From positions 1,302,001 through 1,366,000 of the forward strand of contig NZ_OY761440.1 in NCBI RefSeq assembly GCF_963664415.1: a stretch of 64,000 nucleotides of DNA, written 5' to 3'. Below, piece by piece: positions 63,513 to 64,000 of this stretch. Positions within the stretch are counted from its first letter, which is position 1; each line of letters starts with the position of its first letter. The notes under the pieces were generated by a model, which did not search any database, was not told the origin of the DNA, and saw only the letters and a list, made by a program, of their open reading frames with translations. Source of the stretch: an uncultured Desulfobacter sp. Its GTDB lineage: Bacteria > Desulfobacterota > Desulfobacteria > Desulfobacterales > Desulfobacteraceae. A program made the translations under genes and the position numbers.

Positions 63513-64000
63513 ATGAAACCTATGATTGATATTTTGAGCCTGCCTTTGGATGAATTGACCCGGACCATGCGAAATGATTACGGTAAGGGGCTCTTTCATG
63601 CCGAAGCCCTATACCGGGAAGTGTTTAAAAATGGTGGAAATAATATCGGCAACGCGCCTGAATTCAAAGGGTCGCCCAGACTGTGGACGGCCCTTGAGCA
63701 GACAATTCACCTGTCACCCGGCCAGGTAGAAAAAACCATTGAAGAAGAAGGGTTGGTCAAGTTTATCACTGAGCTGACCGACGGCCTGAAGATTGAATCG
63801 GTTATCATTCCCATGACCCGGCACAATACCCTTTGCGTTTCAAGCCAGGTGGGGTGCAAAATGGGATGCAAATTCTGCCAGACCGCCCGCATGGGATTTA
63901 AGCGCAGCCTGTCAACATCAGAAATCGTGGGCCAGGTATTTAATGCCCGGCATCACCTTGGTTATGATATAAAAAATATTGTATTTATGGGTATGGGGGA
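63513..64000 (+). CDS. RlmN/Cfr-like radical SAM rRNA methyltransferase, 3' end outside window
   Basis: At least 162 residues. A small N-terminal helical domain leads into SVIIPMTRHNTLCVSSQVG and the radical SAM motif CKMGCKFC, followed by QTARMGFKR, STSEIVGQVFNAR and NIVFMGMG, the order found in RlmN. RlmN methylates C2 of A2503 in 23S rRNA and A37 of some tRNAs. The QTARMG variant, where classic RlmN has ATGxxG, suggests a paralogue subgroup. The catalytic C-terminal Cys lies beyond the window. Confidence 0.82.
   Translation, partial: MKPMIDILSLPLDELTRTMRNDYGKGLFHAEALYREVFKNGGNNIGNAPEFKGSPRLWTALEQTIHLSPGQVEKTIEEEGLVKFITELTDGLKIESVIIPMTRHNTLCVSSQVGCKMGCKFCQTARMGFKRSLSTSEIVGQVFNARHHLGYDIKNIVFMGMG

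Overview
The window reads as chromosome of a sulfate-reducing deltaproteobacterium (Desulfobacterota) of the Desulfobacter/Desulfobacula kind. This is inferred from gene content, not from a marker gene. It combines anaerobic redox modules (a NarI/HdrC-like/multihaem cytochrome membrane complex, a NapH-type ferredoxin, two radical SAM proteins) with acetate-oxidising TCA-type enzymes (aconitase, class II fumarase, a succinyl-CoA:acetate CoA-transferase-like enzyme, a CitE-like lyase) and C1 enzymes (MetF, MetV). No rRNA, tRNA or CRISPR array was seen.

Layout. 0-8.4 kb: end of a Cache/HAMP/PAS histidine kinase, a radical SAM protein, transketolase, YjbQ, a CooA-like CRP-family regulator, a convergent protein resembling the C-terminal part of carbon monoxide dehydrogenase without its cluster cysteines, and a diguanylate cyclase. 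8.7-15.5 kb: a minus-strand metal or metallophore uptake operon (FecCD-type permease, ATPase, methyltransferase, binding protein, second methyltransferase, TonB receptor) preceded by a leader ORF and a terminator-like hairpin. 15.5-21 kb: a cation-efflux domain fused to an SPFH domain, two more SPFH (HflC/HflK-like) genes, a CPBP membrane protease and a lipase-like hydrolase. 21-36.5 kb: mostly housekeeping genes: ferredoxin, a two-gene saccharopine pathway, aconitase, KtrAB-type K+ uptake, nitroreductase, thioesterase, fumarase, glycyl-tRNA synthetase and gamma carbonic anhydrase. 36.5-39.9 kb: an operon joining a DsrMKJ/Tmc-like electron-transfer trio to MetV and MetF, with a MITE inserted between metV and metF. 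40-44.4 kb: outer-membrane phospholipase, CoA-transferase and CitE-like lyase.

44.4-62.9 kb is accessory DNA. It holds a decayed hybrid-kinase remnant, a PEP-CTERM protein, an IS1634-family element with a target duplication just upstream of aqpZ, a lipoprotein, an IS66-like transposase split by an IS110-family element, and a yersiniabactin-type uptake cassette (AraC regulator, TonB receptor, two half-ABC proteins, MFS). It ends with a truncated ISNCY-type element and an IS1595-family element. The window closes in an RlmN-like radical SAM gene.

The best leads are: (1) the CooA-like regulator with a symmetric operator, at class II spacing, in front of a cysteine-less CO-dehydrogenase-like protein; (2) the MetV/MetF operon with a membrane cytochrome complex; (3) the CDF-SPFH fusion in an SPFH/protease cluster; (4) a MITE with an exact 8-bp target duplication whose ends match the ISNCY-type element 23 kb away.
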